The notes under the pieces: generated by a model
Databases searched by the model: none
Seen by the model: the letters and a program-made list of their open reading frames with translations, nothing else
What the model was told of the DNA's origin: nothing
Assembly (NCBI GenBank): GCA_018714895.1
Contig: DVMQ01000017.1
Coordinates: 124,001-188,000, forward strand
Direction of reading: 5' to 3'
From: Coprovicinus avistercoris
GTDB taxonomy: Bacteria; Actinomycetota; Coriobacteriia; Coriobacteriales; Atopobiaceae
DNA: 64,000 nucleotides
Shown: positions 1 to 8,268 of the stretch, in pieces
Position numbering within the stretch: the first letter of the stretch is position 1
Layout: each line of letters begins with the position of its first letter
Program-made: the position numbers and the translations under genes

Positions 1-33
1 CTCGAAAAGCCCGAAGTTGGTTTGCGCGAATGA
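1..33 (+). CDS. 3' end of an upstream Tad-cluster gene (partial)
   Basis: The first eleven codons of the window read as an open frame ending LEKPEVGLRE and a TGA, 15 bases before the start of the TadA ATPase. Only the tail is visible, so the family cannot be determined. In other Tad clusters the gene just before tadA is often tadZ/cpaE, which makes that a reasonable but unproven guess. The close spacing suggests the same transcript as the pilus genes that follow. Confidence 0.45.
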   Translation, partial: LEKPEVGLRE

Positions 34-48
34 GAGAGGCGGTTTGAT

Positions 49-1368
49 ATGACGCTTCTAGAACGTGTTCGCATGCAGCAGGGTGAAGAGACTATAGAAG
101 TTGATGAGGATTTTCAGGACGAAATACGCAATAAACTAAAGCGGGATTTAATGGGGCGTCTTGGACTTCCTGTCGTTGCTCAAATGGCTGCAAATTCAGA
201 TAAAGCACGCGCTCGTACAGAATTGAGTGTTGCTTGTCAGACCATCCTACACTCGAATGACTACTCCGAAGTTAACGAGCGAGAGCATGCTTCTCTCATC
301 CGAGAAGTAGTCGATGAAGTGGTTGGTCTAGGTCCTTTACAGCCATTGCTGGATGATCCGAGTATCACAGAAGTAATGATTAATGGCTGCGATTCACTGT
401 TTTATGAGCGCGATGGCGTTATGCAACGCACGGCAAGAGTATTCAAAACCACAGAACAAATTCTTATGGTTGTAGATCGTATCCTTGCTCCTCTTGGCCG
501 TCGTCTGGATGAAAGCAGCCCAATAGTTAATGCTCGCTTGTCTAATGGTGATCGTGTCAATGTTGTTAGCACACCGATTGCTTTAGGTGGTCCTGCAGTA
601 ACAATTAGACGTTTTTCAAACCGCATTTCTTCTCTGAGCAAACTAGTAGAACTTGGGTCTCTACCAGCATGGTATGCACAGCTCCTTGCCTGGGCAGTTA
701 AAATGCGACAGGATATTGCGGTTGCAGGGGGTACTGGATCGGGTAAAACGACTCTTCTTAATGCGCTATCTTGTGAAATTCCACATGGAGAGCGAATTAT
801 AACCATTGAGGATTCCGCTGAGCTGAAATTTGACTCTCATCCTCATGTTATTCGTCTTGAGTCTCGCGATGCTTCAATCGAAGGTTCTGGGGAAGTTACT
901 ATTCGCGATCTTGTTAAAAATGCCCTGCGTATGCGTCCAGACAGAATTGTTGTAGGAGAAGTACGTGGCGAAGAATGCATAGATATGCTTCAAGCTATGA
1001 ATACGGGGCATGACGGTTCACTTACGACTCTCCATGCAGGAGATGAACGAGAGGCTATTCTTCGCCTTGTTCTTATGGCCCGTTTTGGGATGGATTTGCC
1101 CACAGATATTATCGAAGAACAGGTGGCTACTGCACTTGATCTTATTGTTATGTCGCGTCGTATGCCAGGTGGTAGTCGAGTTATATCCACCACTTCATTT
1201 GTTATTCGCGATAAATCCGGTGGGGTTGGTTTAGAGGAAATAGTTTCCTTTGACAGTGTTCATAGAACGTGGCGTCTCATTCGTGAACCATCTTTTATTG
1301 AGCTTGGCATATCAGAGGGCCTCATTGATAAAAAGGAGGTGGGAAAATGGAGGTGCTCGCTGCCTTAG
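49..1368 (+). CDS. tadA: Tad/Flp pilus secretion ATPase TadA (CpaF family)
   Basis: A cytoplasmic hexameric ATPase that powers assembly of Flp-type pili. The 439-residue protein has the type II/IV secretion ATPase layout. There is an N-terminal domain of about 100 residues, then the segment around residues 100-130 with [22 protein letters not shown], a Walker [10 protein letters not shown] at 227-235, an Asp-box/Walker B region [12 protein letters not shown] near 296-307, and the His-box TTLHAG with His329. Length fits CpaF/TadA. The ATG is preceded by GAGAGGCGG. Its 3' end overlaps the start of tadB by 22 bases, so translation is probably coupled. The family call is secure from motifs and from the downstream tadB, tadC and flp genes. 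Confidence 0.96.
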   Translation: MTLLERVRMQQGEETIEVDEDFQDEIRNKLKRDLMGRLGLPVVAQMAANSDKARARTELSVACQTILHSNDYSEVNEREHASLIREVVDEVVGLGPLQPLLDDPSITEVMINGCDSLFYERDGVMQRTARVFKTTEQILMVVDRILAPLGRRLDESSPIVNARLSNGDRVNVVSTPIALGGPAVTIRRFSNRISSLSKLVELGSLPAWYAQLLAWAVKMRQDIAVAGGTGSGKTTLLNALSCEIPHGERIITIEDSAELKFDSHPHVIRLESRDASIEGSGEVTIRDLVKNALRMRPDRIVVGEVRGEECIDMLQAMNTGHDGSLTTLHAGDEREAILRLVLMARFGMDLPTDIIEEQVATALDLIVMSRRMPGGSRVISTTSFVIRDKSGGVGLEEIVSFDSVHRTWRLIREPSFIELGISEGLIDKKEVGKWRCSLP

Positions 1369-2282
1369 GGGTAGGAAGTCTTGCTTGGCTTGCTGTATAT
1401 ATCCTCCTTGGGAAGACCCATCGACGTGGAGCGCTTGGTTCAAATCAATCAACCATAATGGTGCTGCGTTATGCATGTAGACGGTTAGCAGAATGTCCTG
1501 GTATCTGCAGAATTGCACATCTTCCGAGTGTGGCACTCTTGCGTGATGAACTCAGGCGTTTTTCTTGGATACAAAGAAATTCATTTTCAGATGACGAGAT
1601 TGTCGGAATGATTCTCTTTGGATTGATGAGCATCCCCGTTCTGTTCGCCCTGATTTGTTCATCGGTTATAGGAATTGGTATTGGACTCGTGGTGGCAATT
1701 GCCAGTTGCCTTGTTCTTGTCCGTATGGTTGAACGGCGAAAAGCACAAGATCTTACTCGTGAGATACCCGATGTCTTTCGTTCATTAGCAGTTGCACTTG
1801 GATCGGGACGAACACTTTCACAGGCTATTGAATATGTGGGGACTCATGAGCAGGGAAGAATTGGTTCGGAATTTGCAAAGGCAGCCCTCTCTCTACACTG
1901 CGGAGCATCTACCAGTCATGCATTACATCAGCTGGAAACCGAATTGAACGTACCAGGTATTGAACTTCTTACAACTACGCTTTCAATCTCGCAAAGGACC
2001 GGCAGTCCCTTAAGAGATCTCTTACTTTCATCAGCGGAACTTGCAGAAGGTAACGTAGAACTTGAGCGTTCATTGAGAACCAAGACTGCTCAGGCGCGTT
2101 TATCTGTACGAATTGTATGCATCATGCCAATTCTTATGGTGCTTGTCTTATCAACACTATCTCAGGAGTTCAGAGCAGGGATTTCAACAATACCAGGAAT
2201 GACCTGTCTTGCTTTTTCATTATTACTCGACACCGTTGCTCTTTTTGTCGTTCGACATCTCATGAAAGGAGTAATGATATGA
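1347..2282 (+). CDS. tadB: Tad pilus inner-membrane platform protein TadB
   Basis: One of the two GspF-like integral membrane proteins that form the platform for Flp pilus assembly. The 311-residue product has an N-terminal membrane anchor, a pair of hydrophobic segments near residues 85-120, a cytoplasmic T2SF domain (TREIPDVFRSLAVALGSG and following) and two C-terminal membrane helices. The start lies inside the end of tadA behind a strong AAAAGGAGGT site. Its stop codon overlaps the ATG of tadC in an ATGA. The N-terminal part is longer than a minimal T2SF protein, as is usual for TadB. Assignment rests on fold, position and the paired TadC. Confidence 0.92.
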   Translation: MEVLAALGVGSLAWLAVYILLGKTHRRGALGSNQSTIMVLRYACRRLAECPGICRIAHLPSVALLRDELRRFSWIQRNSFSDDEIVGMILFGLMSIPVLFALICSSVIGIGIGLVVAIASCLVLVRMVERRKAQDLTREIPDVFRSLAVALGSGRTLSQAIEYVGTHEQGRIGSEFAKAALSLHCGASTSHALHQLETELNVPGIELLTTTLSISQRTGSPLRDLLLSSAELAEGNVELERSLRTKTAQARLSVRIVCIMPILMVLVLSTLSQEFRAGISTIPGMTCLAFSLLLDTVALFVVRHLMKGVMI

Positions 2283-2908
2283 GTAGTGTGGATATAGGAT
2301 GGACAGCACTTATAGCTATTGTAGGATTTACCTTGCCTTTCTTTCTTACTGCTCAAGAAAACAAAGAATCAGCTATACGTTTTCAAACGTTGTCTCAAAT
2401 TAATATCGAACAAGCACCAATTGTTGCATCTTTTATACAGCGCAGTAAGAAACGAACAAAACAAGAACGCTGCCTCAGTCAAATGCCAGCGCTTCTTGAC
2501 ATTATGGGTTTAGGGTTGTCCGCCGGCTTATCTTTTGATGCTTCTTTAGATTTGTACTGCTCACGCTTTAATAATGATCTTTCCCAGGCTCTTAAAAGTG
2601 CCATGCTGCGTTGGCGCTGTGGAATATCTTCAAGATCTGATGCCTTATCGAATCTTGCCGAAGATCTTGATAGCGCTCCATTAAAGCGATTTGCCGATGC
2701 GGTAATGGAGTCATTATCTTTCGGGACGCCCTTGGCTGCCGTTTTAGAGCGACAAAGCCGAGCAATTAGATCTGAACAGCGTTCTCAAATCGAGGAACGC
2801 ATTGAAAAAGCACCGGTAAAAATGCTTCTCCCTTTAGGGACTCTTATTGTTCCGGCAATGCTACTAGCGATTCTTGGTCCTCTTATGAGCTCAGCAGTCG
2901 GGATGTAG
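2279..2908 (+). CDS. tadC: Tad pilus inner-membrane platform protein TadC
   Basis: The second GspF-like platform protein of the Flp pilus. The start is taken at the ATG that overlaps the tadB stop (ATGA) behind GAAAGGAG. A longer upstream reading in this frame only reads through tadB and gives Cys/His-rich non-membrane sequence, so it was discarded. The 209-residue product starts with one membrane helix (residues about 8-22), has a T2SF core (MPALLDIMGLGLSAGLSFD, RLADAVMESLSFGTPL-like segment) and ends in a hydrophobic hairpin. TadC proteins are often nearer 250-320 residues, so this one is compact. Confidence 0.9.
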   Translation: MSSVDIGWTALIAIVGFTLPFFLTAQENKESAIRFQTLSQINIEQAPIVASFIQRSKKRTKQERCLSQMPALLDIMGLGLSAGLSFDASLDLYCSRFNNDLSQALKSAMLRWRCGISSRSDALSNLAEDLDSAPLKRFADAVMESLSFGTPLAAVLERQSRAIRSEQRSQIEERIEKAPVKMLLPLGTLIVPAMLLAILGPLMSSAVGM

Positions 2909-2927
2909 GAAGAAAGGGGTTGTTCGT

Positions 2928-3128
2928 ATGGCAAGTATTCAAGCGGCATTTTTACAAATGGCAGAACTAATGGGAGTTGTTCGTAAAGAAAAATTAGGAC
3001 AGGGAACAACGGAGTATGCGATTCTTGTAGGAGTTCTAGTTGTTATCGCTATCGTTGCCGTTATTTCTTTTAGAGATCGAATATCAGAACTCTGGCAAGC
3101 CATTGCAGATGGCATTAATTCCCTCTAG
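2928..3128 (+). CDS. flp: Flp family type IVb pilin
   Basis: The major structural subunit of the Tad pilus. The 66-residue prepilin has the hallmark processing site, Gly24 followed by QGTTEY with Glu29 and Tyr30 at positions +5 and +6, then a hydrophobic stretch of about 20 residues and a short polar tail. A TadV/CpaA-type prepilin peptidase would cut after Gly24; that gene is not in this window. A GAAAGGGG ribosome site precedes the ATG. The stop codon shares one base with the GTG of the next gene. Confidence 0.94.
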   Translation: MASIQAAFLQMAELMGVVRKEKLGQGTTEYAILVGVLVVIAIVAVISFRDRISELWQAIADGINSL

Positions 3129-3622
3129 TGAGCAGGCATCGTATAAAACGAACGCATACGCCTCTTGTTTGGATTATCGGAGGTATTTGTAGTTGTCTTC
3201 TTGTTCTTCTGGCGATCTATTGTCTGAGGGATACGTTCCTTATTCATGATTCTGATGAAGAGCAAGCATCTGTTGAGTTAACAGATGACAGTAATTCATT
3301 TTTAGAAACTCCTGTTGCAATTGAAAAAACTGAACAGGGGACCGTTTCAACGTATTCATCTCATAAGGGACTTCAAGATACTGCGTATGCGCTCCTACAG
3401 AGATATCGAGAATCCAAGAACTGTCTACTCATACGTTCCGGCTATTTGGATTTGTTTGGCAACACATGGAGCTGCACTGTGAGCTTTGGTAATGCAGTTG
3501 AAGTTTGTTTCGTCGTGGAAGAACAGGATAGCCAGGAGTGTGAAGTGAGAATTCTCAGGATGGAGGAATCACAATGGGAGGAGGTTTACGATGGTGGTCA
3601 AGCATTGCTTGGCACGGGATAG
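3128..3622 (+). CDS. Single-pass membrane protein of the Tad cluster, unknown function
   Basis: No family was recognised. The 164-residue product begins at a GTG that overlaps the flp stop codon (TAGTG). It has a basic N-terminus, one membrane helix at about residues 13-29 (LVWIIGGICSCLLVLLAIY) and an acidic extracytoplasmic domain with four cysteines in the C-terminal half, some possibly disulfide-forming. The 3' end overlaps the next small pilin gene by 32 bases. Position between the major pilin and the minor pseudopilins suggests an accessory pilus-biogenesis role, but this is inference only. Confidence 0.75.
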   Translation: MSRHRIKRTHTPLVWIIGGICSCLLVLLAIYCLRDTFLIHDSDEEQASVELTDDSNSFLETPVAIEKTEQGTVSTYSSHKGLQDTAYALLQRYRESKNCLLIRSGYLDLFGNTWSCTVSFGNAVEVCFVVEEQDSQECEVRILRMEESQWEEVYDGGQALLGTG

Positions 3623-3809
3623 AAGTGGTCAAGCAACAGTTGAGTATGCTGTTTTACTGGTGGCATTCTTTACGGTTGTGGTGGGGCTGGCGGCAATATG
3701 GCGCGCATCGTCAACCGGAAAGCTCCTTGAACTTGCCCAAGAATCCTGCTCCCATGGTTTTGAAATGTCGCCAGATTTGGATGCTTGGAAAGACATTCTT
3801 TTGTTTTGA
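3591..3809 (+). CDS. Second Flp-like pilin / small pseudopilin
   Basis: A 72-residue protein with a class III prepilin signature: Gly13 followed by QATVEYAVLL, with Glu18 and Tyr19 at +5 and +6, and a hydrophobic helix of about 20 residues. The leader is short and basic. It starts at an ATG behind GGGAGGAGG, inside the 3' end of the preceding gene, and ends inside the start of the TadE-like gene. It is probably a minor pilin processed by the same peptidase as Flp. The residues after the helix do not resemble the major pilin, so it is not a simple duplication. Confidence 0.85.
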   Translation: MVVKHCLARDRSGQATVEYAVLLVAFFTVVVGLAAIWRASSTGKLLELAQESCSHGFEMSPDLDAWKDILLF

Positions 3810-4269
3810 GGTATCTGGACAAGCTAGTGTTGAGGCGGCGGCGTTATTGCCAACAATCATGATCGTTATTCTCATGCTCCTACAACCTGCATGTTTACTC
3901 TATACACGATCAGTGATGAGGTCAGCCGCCGCCCAAACAGCACGTGTTGTTGCGACAGCTTCTTCTGAAAATGAACGGGAGTGCAAAGAGTATGCACTTC
4001 GACGTCTTCAAGCTATTCCTAATGTCTCCATCTTTCATGAAGGAGGACCGAGAGATTGGGATATTCAGATCAGCGGCTTAGGTGAGGCAGAAGTTTGTAT
4101 AGAAATCAGTGGGTCTGTTAAGCCATTGCCAGTAATAGGAGGACTCACAGCAGCTCTTGGTGCTTCTGACCACGGGACGATTCAACTTCATGTTGAAGTA
4201 ACAGAACAAGTAAGGCCCGAATGGCTGGAGGGCAACTATGAAGATTGGGTTGGCGCGTGGGATTCATAA
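3781..4269 (+). CDS. tadE: TadE-like minor pseudopilin
   Basis: A TadE-type pseudopilin, 162 residues from the ATG chosen here. It carries Gly followed by QASVEAAALLP (cleavage site with Glu at +5), a hydrophobic helix, and a periplasmic domain of about 120 residues. The frame is open upstream to 3574, but that part overlaps the preceding pilin gene and encodes Trp-rich sequence, so it is unlikely to be translated. The start is not certain: no good ribosome site precedes 3781, and TTG 3727 or ATG 3754 are alternatives. Translational coupling to the preceding gene, which ends at 3809, would explain the weak site. Confidence 0.8.
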   Translation: MLGKTFFCFEVSGQASVEAAALLPTIMIVILMLLQPACLLYTRSVMRSAAAQTARVVATASSENERECKEYALRRLQAIPNVSIFHEGGPRDWDIQISGLGEAEVCIEISGSVKPLPVIGGLTAALGASDHGTIQLHVEVTEQVRPEWLEGNYEDWVGAWDS

Positions 4270-6310
4270 GAATCCTTTTAAGAATAAAGCAACCTTTGGA
4301 TTGAATCTTTTCATACATGAAGAAGGAGGCTATACCTCTCTGACAGTGGCCTCAGCTATTCTCGTAAGCCTCTGTCTTGTTTTTGGTATCGCTTCGATAA
4401 GTTGGCTTAATAGCCGTTCTTCGGAAGTACAACGAGTTGCAGACGCTGCTGCCCTTGCAGGTAGTAATGCGGTTACAGCATATGTGAGTGTGGCGCAGGT
4501 ATTAGACGCGTGTGTATTGAGCATGGGGATAACTGGTGTTGTTGTTTCTGCTGCAGGACTCGTACTCGCTGCTGTTCCAGGACTTGGGCCAGCCGGTCTT
4601 GAAGTGGGTCAAGTTGGTACGAAAATACTTGAAGCACGACAGCGCTTTGCTCAAAAATCAGCCGAAGGGCTTTCAAAATTTGAAACAACGTTACCGCTCT
4701 TAGTTGCGACTAATTCAGCTTCTTGTATAGCTGCAAATTCTGAAGAGAGCAATATTGAATATGTAGGGTGTGCCCTGCCATTTCCCGTGAGCTCTCAGAC
4801 AAACTTTGCCTTGGATGATGCTGAGATAGCTCCTGAACTGCTAAGTGAGCAAACTGAGAAAATGAGTGAAGTTTCTGATCGTGCTGACAAAGAAGCAGAA
4901 GCCGCAAATGAAGCTCGGGATGCTGGGTGGAGAGCGGACTGTGGGGATAAACCTTATTGCCTTTGGCAGCGCGCGGAAACACTTGCGGGACTCACGCCCT
5001 CGCAAAACCCTTGGTATCCTACGACTGATGGATGGAATTTTGGTATCCCTCTTATGAGGGCACGTGCATATTATGCGGCGCGTTCCGCCGCAGAAGCTCC
5101 TCAGAATTCAACGGCGGGTGAGCTGACAAATTCGTGTGCCAGAAAAGCATTCTATGATTATGCACTTTCTCAAGTGAACAACGGTCACTATATCGAACAA
5201 GCAGATGGTACTGTTGATATTTCGCTGCCAACCTTACCAAGAAACACTTCAGAAGTTCGTAAAACATCGCTTTATACTGACCGGCGCTGGCCATGCACGA
5301 TGGAAGGTGGAGTGCGTGTATTGCATGCTAGTACAGACTGTCCAGGAGCAACAGGTCCATCATCAGGGACATCTTCACTAAGTGATATTGACGCTGGTAG
5401 TGCAAGTCGTTGTGCGACTTGTGACATGGATATTACGGATTTAGGCCGTGTGCCTGCTGCCTCTACGTCAATAGAAAATGGATTTGAATACCATTGGAAA
5501 GCCATCTGCGAAGCCTCTGAAAACTATGAAGCTCACAAAAATGAACTCGTTCGTTTTGAAGCGGAGATGAAAGAAATTGCAGAGGATGGGGCGGATGAGT
5601 TCGATAAAGCAATGGATGAACTTGCTGGTGAGCGACCTGAACTGTGTCCGCCTGGAGCTTGGGGTTGTGTGTCGGTAGTTTATCGAGGGGAATCAATAAT
5701 CACTCCAAATGAGCTTACCGCTTCATTTCTTTCTGGATCTGAGCTTCCACAGGGAGCGGCGATTTCTGCGGCTGTTCTTGCACCTGATGAAGCTACGGCA
5801 GAAAACAATGTTATATCTCGATTCTTCGATGGTTTGTCTTCGGGCGAAGGTCTTGTTGGACTTCCAGCCATGATATGTGAGCTTTGGGGTACTGCATTAC
5901 ATGCCTATGGATCTGCTTACGAGAGCATAGGTTCTGCTGTAGGAGATTTTCTTGGACTTCTTGATGGAGTTTTGGGAGGTAGTGTTGCTGCTGATCTCCG
6001 AGAAATGCTTACGGACTTAGCAGGATCAACAATGTTTGCTCCCACGGATCTTCGTATGAGAAAACCAGTATTAACCAATTCACAAAACGTATTTGATAAA
6101 GCTGGACTTTCTGGTATGGGAGAAGCTCGAAGATTAATTGAACGTTTGCCATCGAGCGGAAGTCCTGCTGAGCTTGCGGCTGCCCTTGGTGTTGAAGTGA
6201 GAAATGAATTGGGTACGGGAGCCTTTGTCGTTGCAGAACTTCCTATACCTGGCACCAACATCTCAATACCACTTTCAATAGATATTGGCAGTTTGGTTGG
6301 TGCCTCATGA
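4238..6310 (+). CDS. TadG-like Flp pilus assembly protein (large secreted/membrane protein)
   Basis: A 690-residue protein with the TadG-like N-terminal signature. A membrane helix at about residues 34-56 (SLTVASAILVSLCLVFGIA) is followed by EVQRVADAAALAGSNAV, the conserved segment of the Tad N-terminal domain. The rest is a long extracytoplasmic region with a second hydrophobic stretch (residues about 96-125), an Ala/Glu-rich probable coiled coil near 200-240, and several Cys pairs (SRCATCDMDI near 390). The start lies behind GGAGGG within the tadE 3' end, and the stop overlaps the next ATG. TadG proteins are thought to anchor or retract the pilus at the surface. The C-terminal 400 residues match nothing I know. 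Confidence 0.82.
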   Translation: MKIGLARGIHKNPFKNKATFGLNLFIHEEGGYTSLTVASAILVSLCLVFGIASISWLNSRSSEVQRVADAAALAGSNAVTAYVSVAQVLDACVLSMGITGVVVSAAGLVLAAVPGLGPAGLEVGQVGTKILEARQRFAQKSAEGLSKFETTLPLLVATNSASCIAANSEESNIEYVGCALPFPVSSQTNFALDDAEIAPELLSEQTEKMSEVSDRADKEAEAANEARDAGWRADCGDKPYCLWQRAETLAGLTPSQNPWYPTTDGWNFGIPLMRARAYYAARSAAEAPQNSTAGELTNSCARKAFYDYALSQVNNGHYIEQADGTVDISLPTLPRNTSEVRKTSLYTDRRWPCTMEGGVRVLHASTDCPGATGPSSGTSSLSDIDAGSASRCATCDMDITDLGRVPAASTSIENGFEYHWKAICEASENYEAHKNELVRFEAEMKEIAEDGADEFDKAMDELAGERPELCPPGAWGCVSVVYRGESIITPNELTASFLSGSELPQGAAISAAVLAPDEATAENNVISRFFDGLSSGEGLVGLPAMICELWGTALHAYGSAYESIGSAVGDFLGLLDGVLGGSVAADLREMLTDLAGSTMFAPTDLRMRKPVLTNSQNVFDKAGLSGMGEARRLIERLPSSGSPAELAAALGVEVRNELGTGAFVVAELPIPGTNISIPLSIDIGSLVGAS

Positions 6311-6774
6311 AAGCCCTGATATTTGAACGCAAAGCTCAGATGTCAGTGGAGCTTGCTGCCCTTCTTCCCATATTGATTGTGATGGTGTTTATGGCGTATA
6401 GCCTCATGAGATACGTGGAGCTGTGTGCTCAGTTTGATCAAGTTGCTCTTGATGCCATTGTTTCTCAAGGTGTATCACCTCCGGGCGAACAAACAATGGA
6501 ACACGCGCAACGTGAGGTTAAAACATGCATTGAAAATGCAATGGGAAATGCAGATGCGTATGAAGTTGAGGTACACGCTGAGACAGTTGGCCGGTTTGGA
6601 GGATCGGGCAATATGTCTGTCATTCCTTGTCTTACTCGCTTTACCTGTATGCTCCGTGTCAAACCTTGGCCATCGCATTTTTCAATTGCAGGGATTAACT
6701 TCTCTCCTCCAGGGGTGCTTATTCATGAGCGGAGTCTTGTGGTCGACCGATATAGACCGGGAGTAGTGGTATGA
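6307..6774 (+). CDS. Second TadE-like pseudopilin
   Basis: A 155-residue pseudopilin-like protein. After a short basic leader the sequence KAQMSVELAALLP places Glu at +5 of a type IVb-like processing site, but Ala replaces the usual Gly before the cut, so processing is uncertain. A membrane helix (residues about 17-36) is followed by a small periplasmic domain with three cysteines. The start overlaps the TadG-like stop in ATGA, and the end overlaps the next gene by four bases. The assignment to the TadE family is by the N-terminal pattern and context. Confidence 0.8.
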   Translation: MKALIFERKAQMSVELAALLPILIVMVFMAYSLMRYVELCAQFDQVALDAIVSQGVSPPGEQTMEHAQREVKTCIENAMGNADAYEVEVHAETVGRFGGSGNMSVIPCLTRFTCMLRVKPWPSHFSIAGINFSPPGVLIHERSLVVDRYRPGVVV

Positions 6775-7133
6775 GGTCAAAACGGCAATCAGCGCTGAAA
6801 GGCAAACTGATAAACCTTGTGTTCAAAGAAAAAGTTCTTTCAGCCCGGATTCTCGTCAGTTTCTTTGAACGGACGAAAGGCCTTATCGGCGCTTCGCGGA
6901 GTGCATTACCTGTTCTCTTATTGGAGTGCAGTGATATTCACACTCATCTCATGGCATTTCCAATAGATATTGCCTTTATTAATTCCGAAGGTGAGGTGAT
7001 GAGTGTGTGCTTATCACTACATTGCGGGGCACGCATAAGATGCGAAGGTGCTATCGCAGTTCTCGAGCGTCCTGCGTCTAAAAGTGGATGGGTGGTTCCG
7101 GGAGAACAGATCGTTCGACAAACCCTTCAGTAA
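6771..7133 (+). CDS. DUF192 family protein
   Basis: A 120-residue DUF192 protein of unknown biochemical function. The family core is visible: SFFERTKGLIG, then a Cys/Ser-x-His-T/His pattern (CSDIHTHLMAFPIDIAFINSEGEV) and the closing AVLERPASKSGWVVPGE stretch. Many DUF192 proteins are exported, but this one lacks a signal peptide. It overlaps the preceding pseudopilin gene by four bases, so it is co-translated with the Tad operon. DUF192 genes beside Tad clusters occur in several actinobacteria, but a role in pilus biogenesis is not established. Confidence 0.85.
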   Translation: MRSKRQSALKGKLINLVFKEKVLSARILVSFFERTKGLIGASRSALPVLLLECSDIHTHLMAFPIDIAFINSEGEVMSVCLSLHCGARIRCEGAIAVLERPASKSGWVVPGEQIVRQTLQ

Positions 7134-7148
7134 TTGTCAGGAGGAAAA

Positions 7149-7775
7149 ATGTTGACGGATGAGATGTACACTTCTCAGACCTATGCAGCTTCCTATGAGG
7201 CTGGATCTCAATCTACAAATACTAAGGTTTGTCCGCGGTGTGGAGCGATTCTCTTTAAAGACATGCAGGTATGCTATGGCTGTCTCTATGATTTTGATAC
7301 GACCCAGAATAAGTCGTTTCTAGCGACAAGCGGGCAAATTGGCACACAGGATCATACATTCGAAAAGAATAAGGCCATCCAAACAGGGGATAGAGCAAGA
7401 CAAGAGATTGTTGAGAAATCTATTGATTGCTCACTTTCTGAGAGCGCAGATGACACTATCGATCTGTCTGAAGTTCATAGAGTTGGAAATACCGAAGTCA
7501 GAGTTATTTCAGCTGCTATGGAGGTAAGGTGCGGGGTCCCTGATGAAGGGATCACAATTGGAAGAGAAAACGACAATGACGTGATACTGCACGATAGAAC
7601 TGTATCTCGTCATCATTTACGAATCATTCCCGACAAATCGGGGATTATGGCTCTCAATCAAGGAGCGACCAATCCTGCTTCATATAAAGGTGTGCCCATA
7701 TTGGATTCTATGCACGTTGCATCGGGGGATAGTATCGATATATGTGGAATACAGCTGAAAGTGATCATTAAATAA
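7149..7775 (+). CDS. Zinc-ribbon plus FHA-domain protein
   Basis: A 208-residue cytoplasmic protein with an N-terminal zinc ribbon (Cys28, Cys31, Cys42, Cys45 in CPRCG...CYGC) and a C-terminal forkhead-associated domain from about residue 118. The FHA phosphothreonine-binding signature is intact: Gly138-Arg139, Ser153-Arg154-His155 and a later Asn. It should therefore bind a Thr-phosphorylated partner, implying control by a Ser/Thr kinase encoded elsewhere. The ATG at 7149 is preferred over an upstream TTG because AGGAGG sits five bases before it. It is the last gene of the Tad transcript; the partner is unknown. Confidence 0.86.
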   Translation: MLTDEMYTSQTYAASYEAGSQSTNTKVCPRCGAILFKDMQVCYGCLYDFDTTQNKSFLATSGQIGTQDHTFEKNKAIQTGDRARQEIVEKSIDCSLSESADDTIDLSEVHRVGNTEVRVISAAMEVRCGVPDEGITIGRENDNDVILHDRTVSRHHLRIIPDKSGIMALNQGATNPASYKGVPILDSMHVASGDSIDICGIQLKVIIK

Positions 7776-7838
7776 GAAAGAGAATTAACTCTTCAAAACC
7801 AAATATGGCTCATAGGAAGCTCATAGTTTTGGTGTATA

Positions 7839-7854
7839 GTTAACTAAAGTTAAC
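7839..7854. promoter_or_regulatory. Inverted repeat upstream of the Cys-rich small protein gene
   Basis: GTTAAC-TAAA-GTTAAC forms two six-base arms around a four-base centre, about 50 bases before the ATG at 7904. A TATTATA-like stretch follows at about 7861-7867 and could be a -10. The layout suggests an operator, perhaps for a metal-responsive repressor given the FeoB-associated type of the next gene. That is inference from position only. Confidence 0.4.
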
Positions 7855-7903
7855 AAATACTATTATATGTGCAGGAAACTTTAGAAATTTCAGGGGGTGC
7901 AAA

Positions 7904-8125
7904 ATGTCTGTCCCACCTATAGACGTTGTGGTTCTTAGTATCGTTCTTGTTTTGGTGATCATTGCCATTCGTTCGATAATGCGCTCGAAAGGTTCTTGTG
8001 GCAGCTGTGCAAATGCGGGTACTTGTTCAGCCGCTCATAAGGGAGGATCTTGTCCGGTGGCATCTGCAACAATTTCTAACGCTCAAGCTCGATTAACTCA
8101 TGATGATCAAAAGCCAGATGTATAA
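7904..8125 (+). CDS. FeoB-associated-type Cys-rich small membrane protein
   Basis: A 73-residue protein with one N-terminal membrane helix (residues about 7-24) followed by a short Cys-rich segment, CGSCANAGTC and a further Cys, then a polar tail. This matches the small FeoB-associated Cys-rich membrane protein family, found with ferrous-iron transporters. No feoA or feoB is nearby, and the gene stands alone behind its own upstream inverted repeat with an AGGGGG ribosome site. A role in iron handling is therefore inferred from the family, not from neighbours. Confidence 0.72.
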   Translation: MSVPPIDVVVLSIVLVLVIIAIRSIMRSKGSCGSCANAGTCSAAHKGGSCPVASATISNAQARLTHDDQKPDV

Positions 8126-8185
8126 GCACAATCCCAATATACAGAGATCATGGCTTTCATCCGAATAAGGCAAAGTCTTGGCAGA

Positions 8186-8233
8186 GTGAAACAAGGGTGT
8201 AACACAACTATGCCATTGTGAAACATGTATAAG
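8186..8233 (+). promoter_or_regulatory. Candidate promoter and GlnR-like sites before the GS-like gene
   Basis: The repeat GTGAAACA occurs at 8186-8193 and 8218-8225. Between them GAAAC-n6-GTAAC (8188-8203) matches the internal half-spacing of actinobacterial GlnR boxes, whose half-sites are GTnAC and GAAAC six bases apart. A full two-site box is not present. An extended -10 TGTATAAG ends the block at 8233. This would fit nitrogen control of the GS-like gene by the GlnR-like regulator at 13516. Confidence 0.35.
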
Positions 8234-8268
8234 ATTGAGTACGTCTCACATTTGTCTGGAGGCGCCTG

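Noticed and set aside
3574..3780. N-terminal extension of the TadE-like frame
   Set aside because: Trp-rich sequence overlapping the second small pilin gene in another frame; the pilin frame has a good ribosome site and a prepilin motif, so the extension is not believed.
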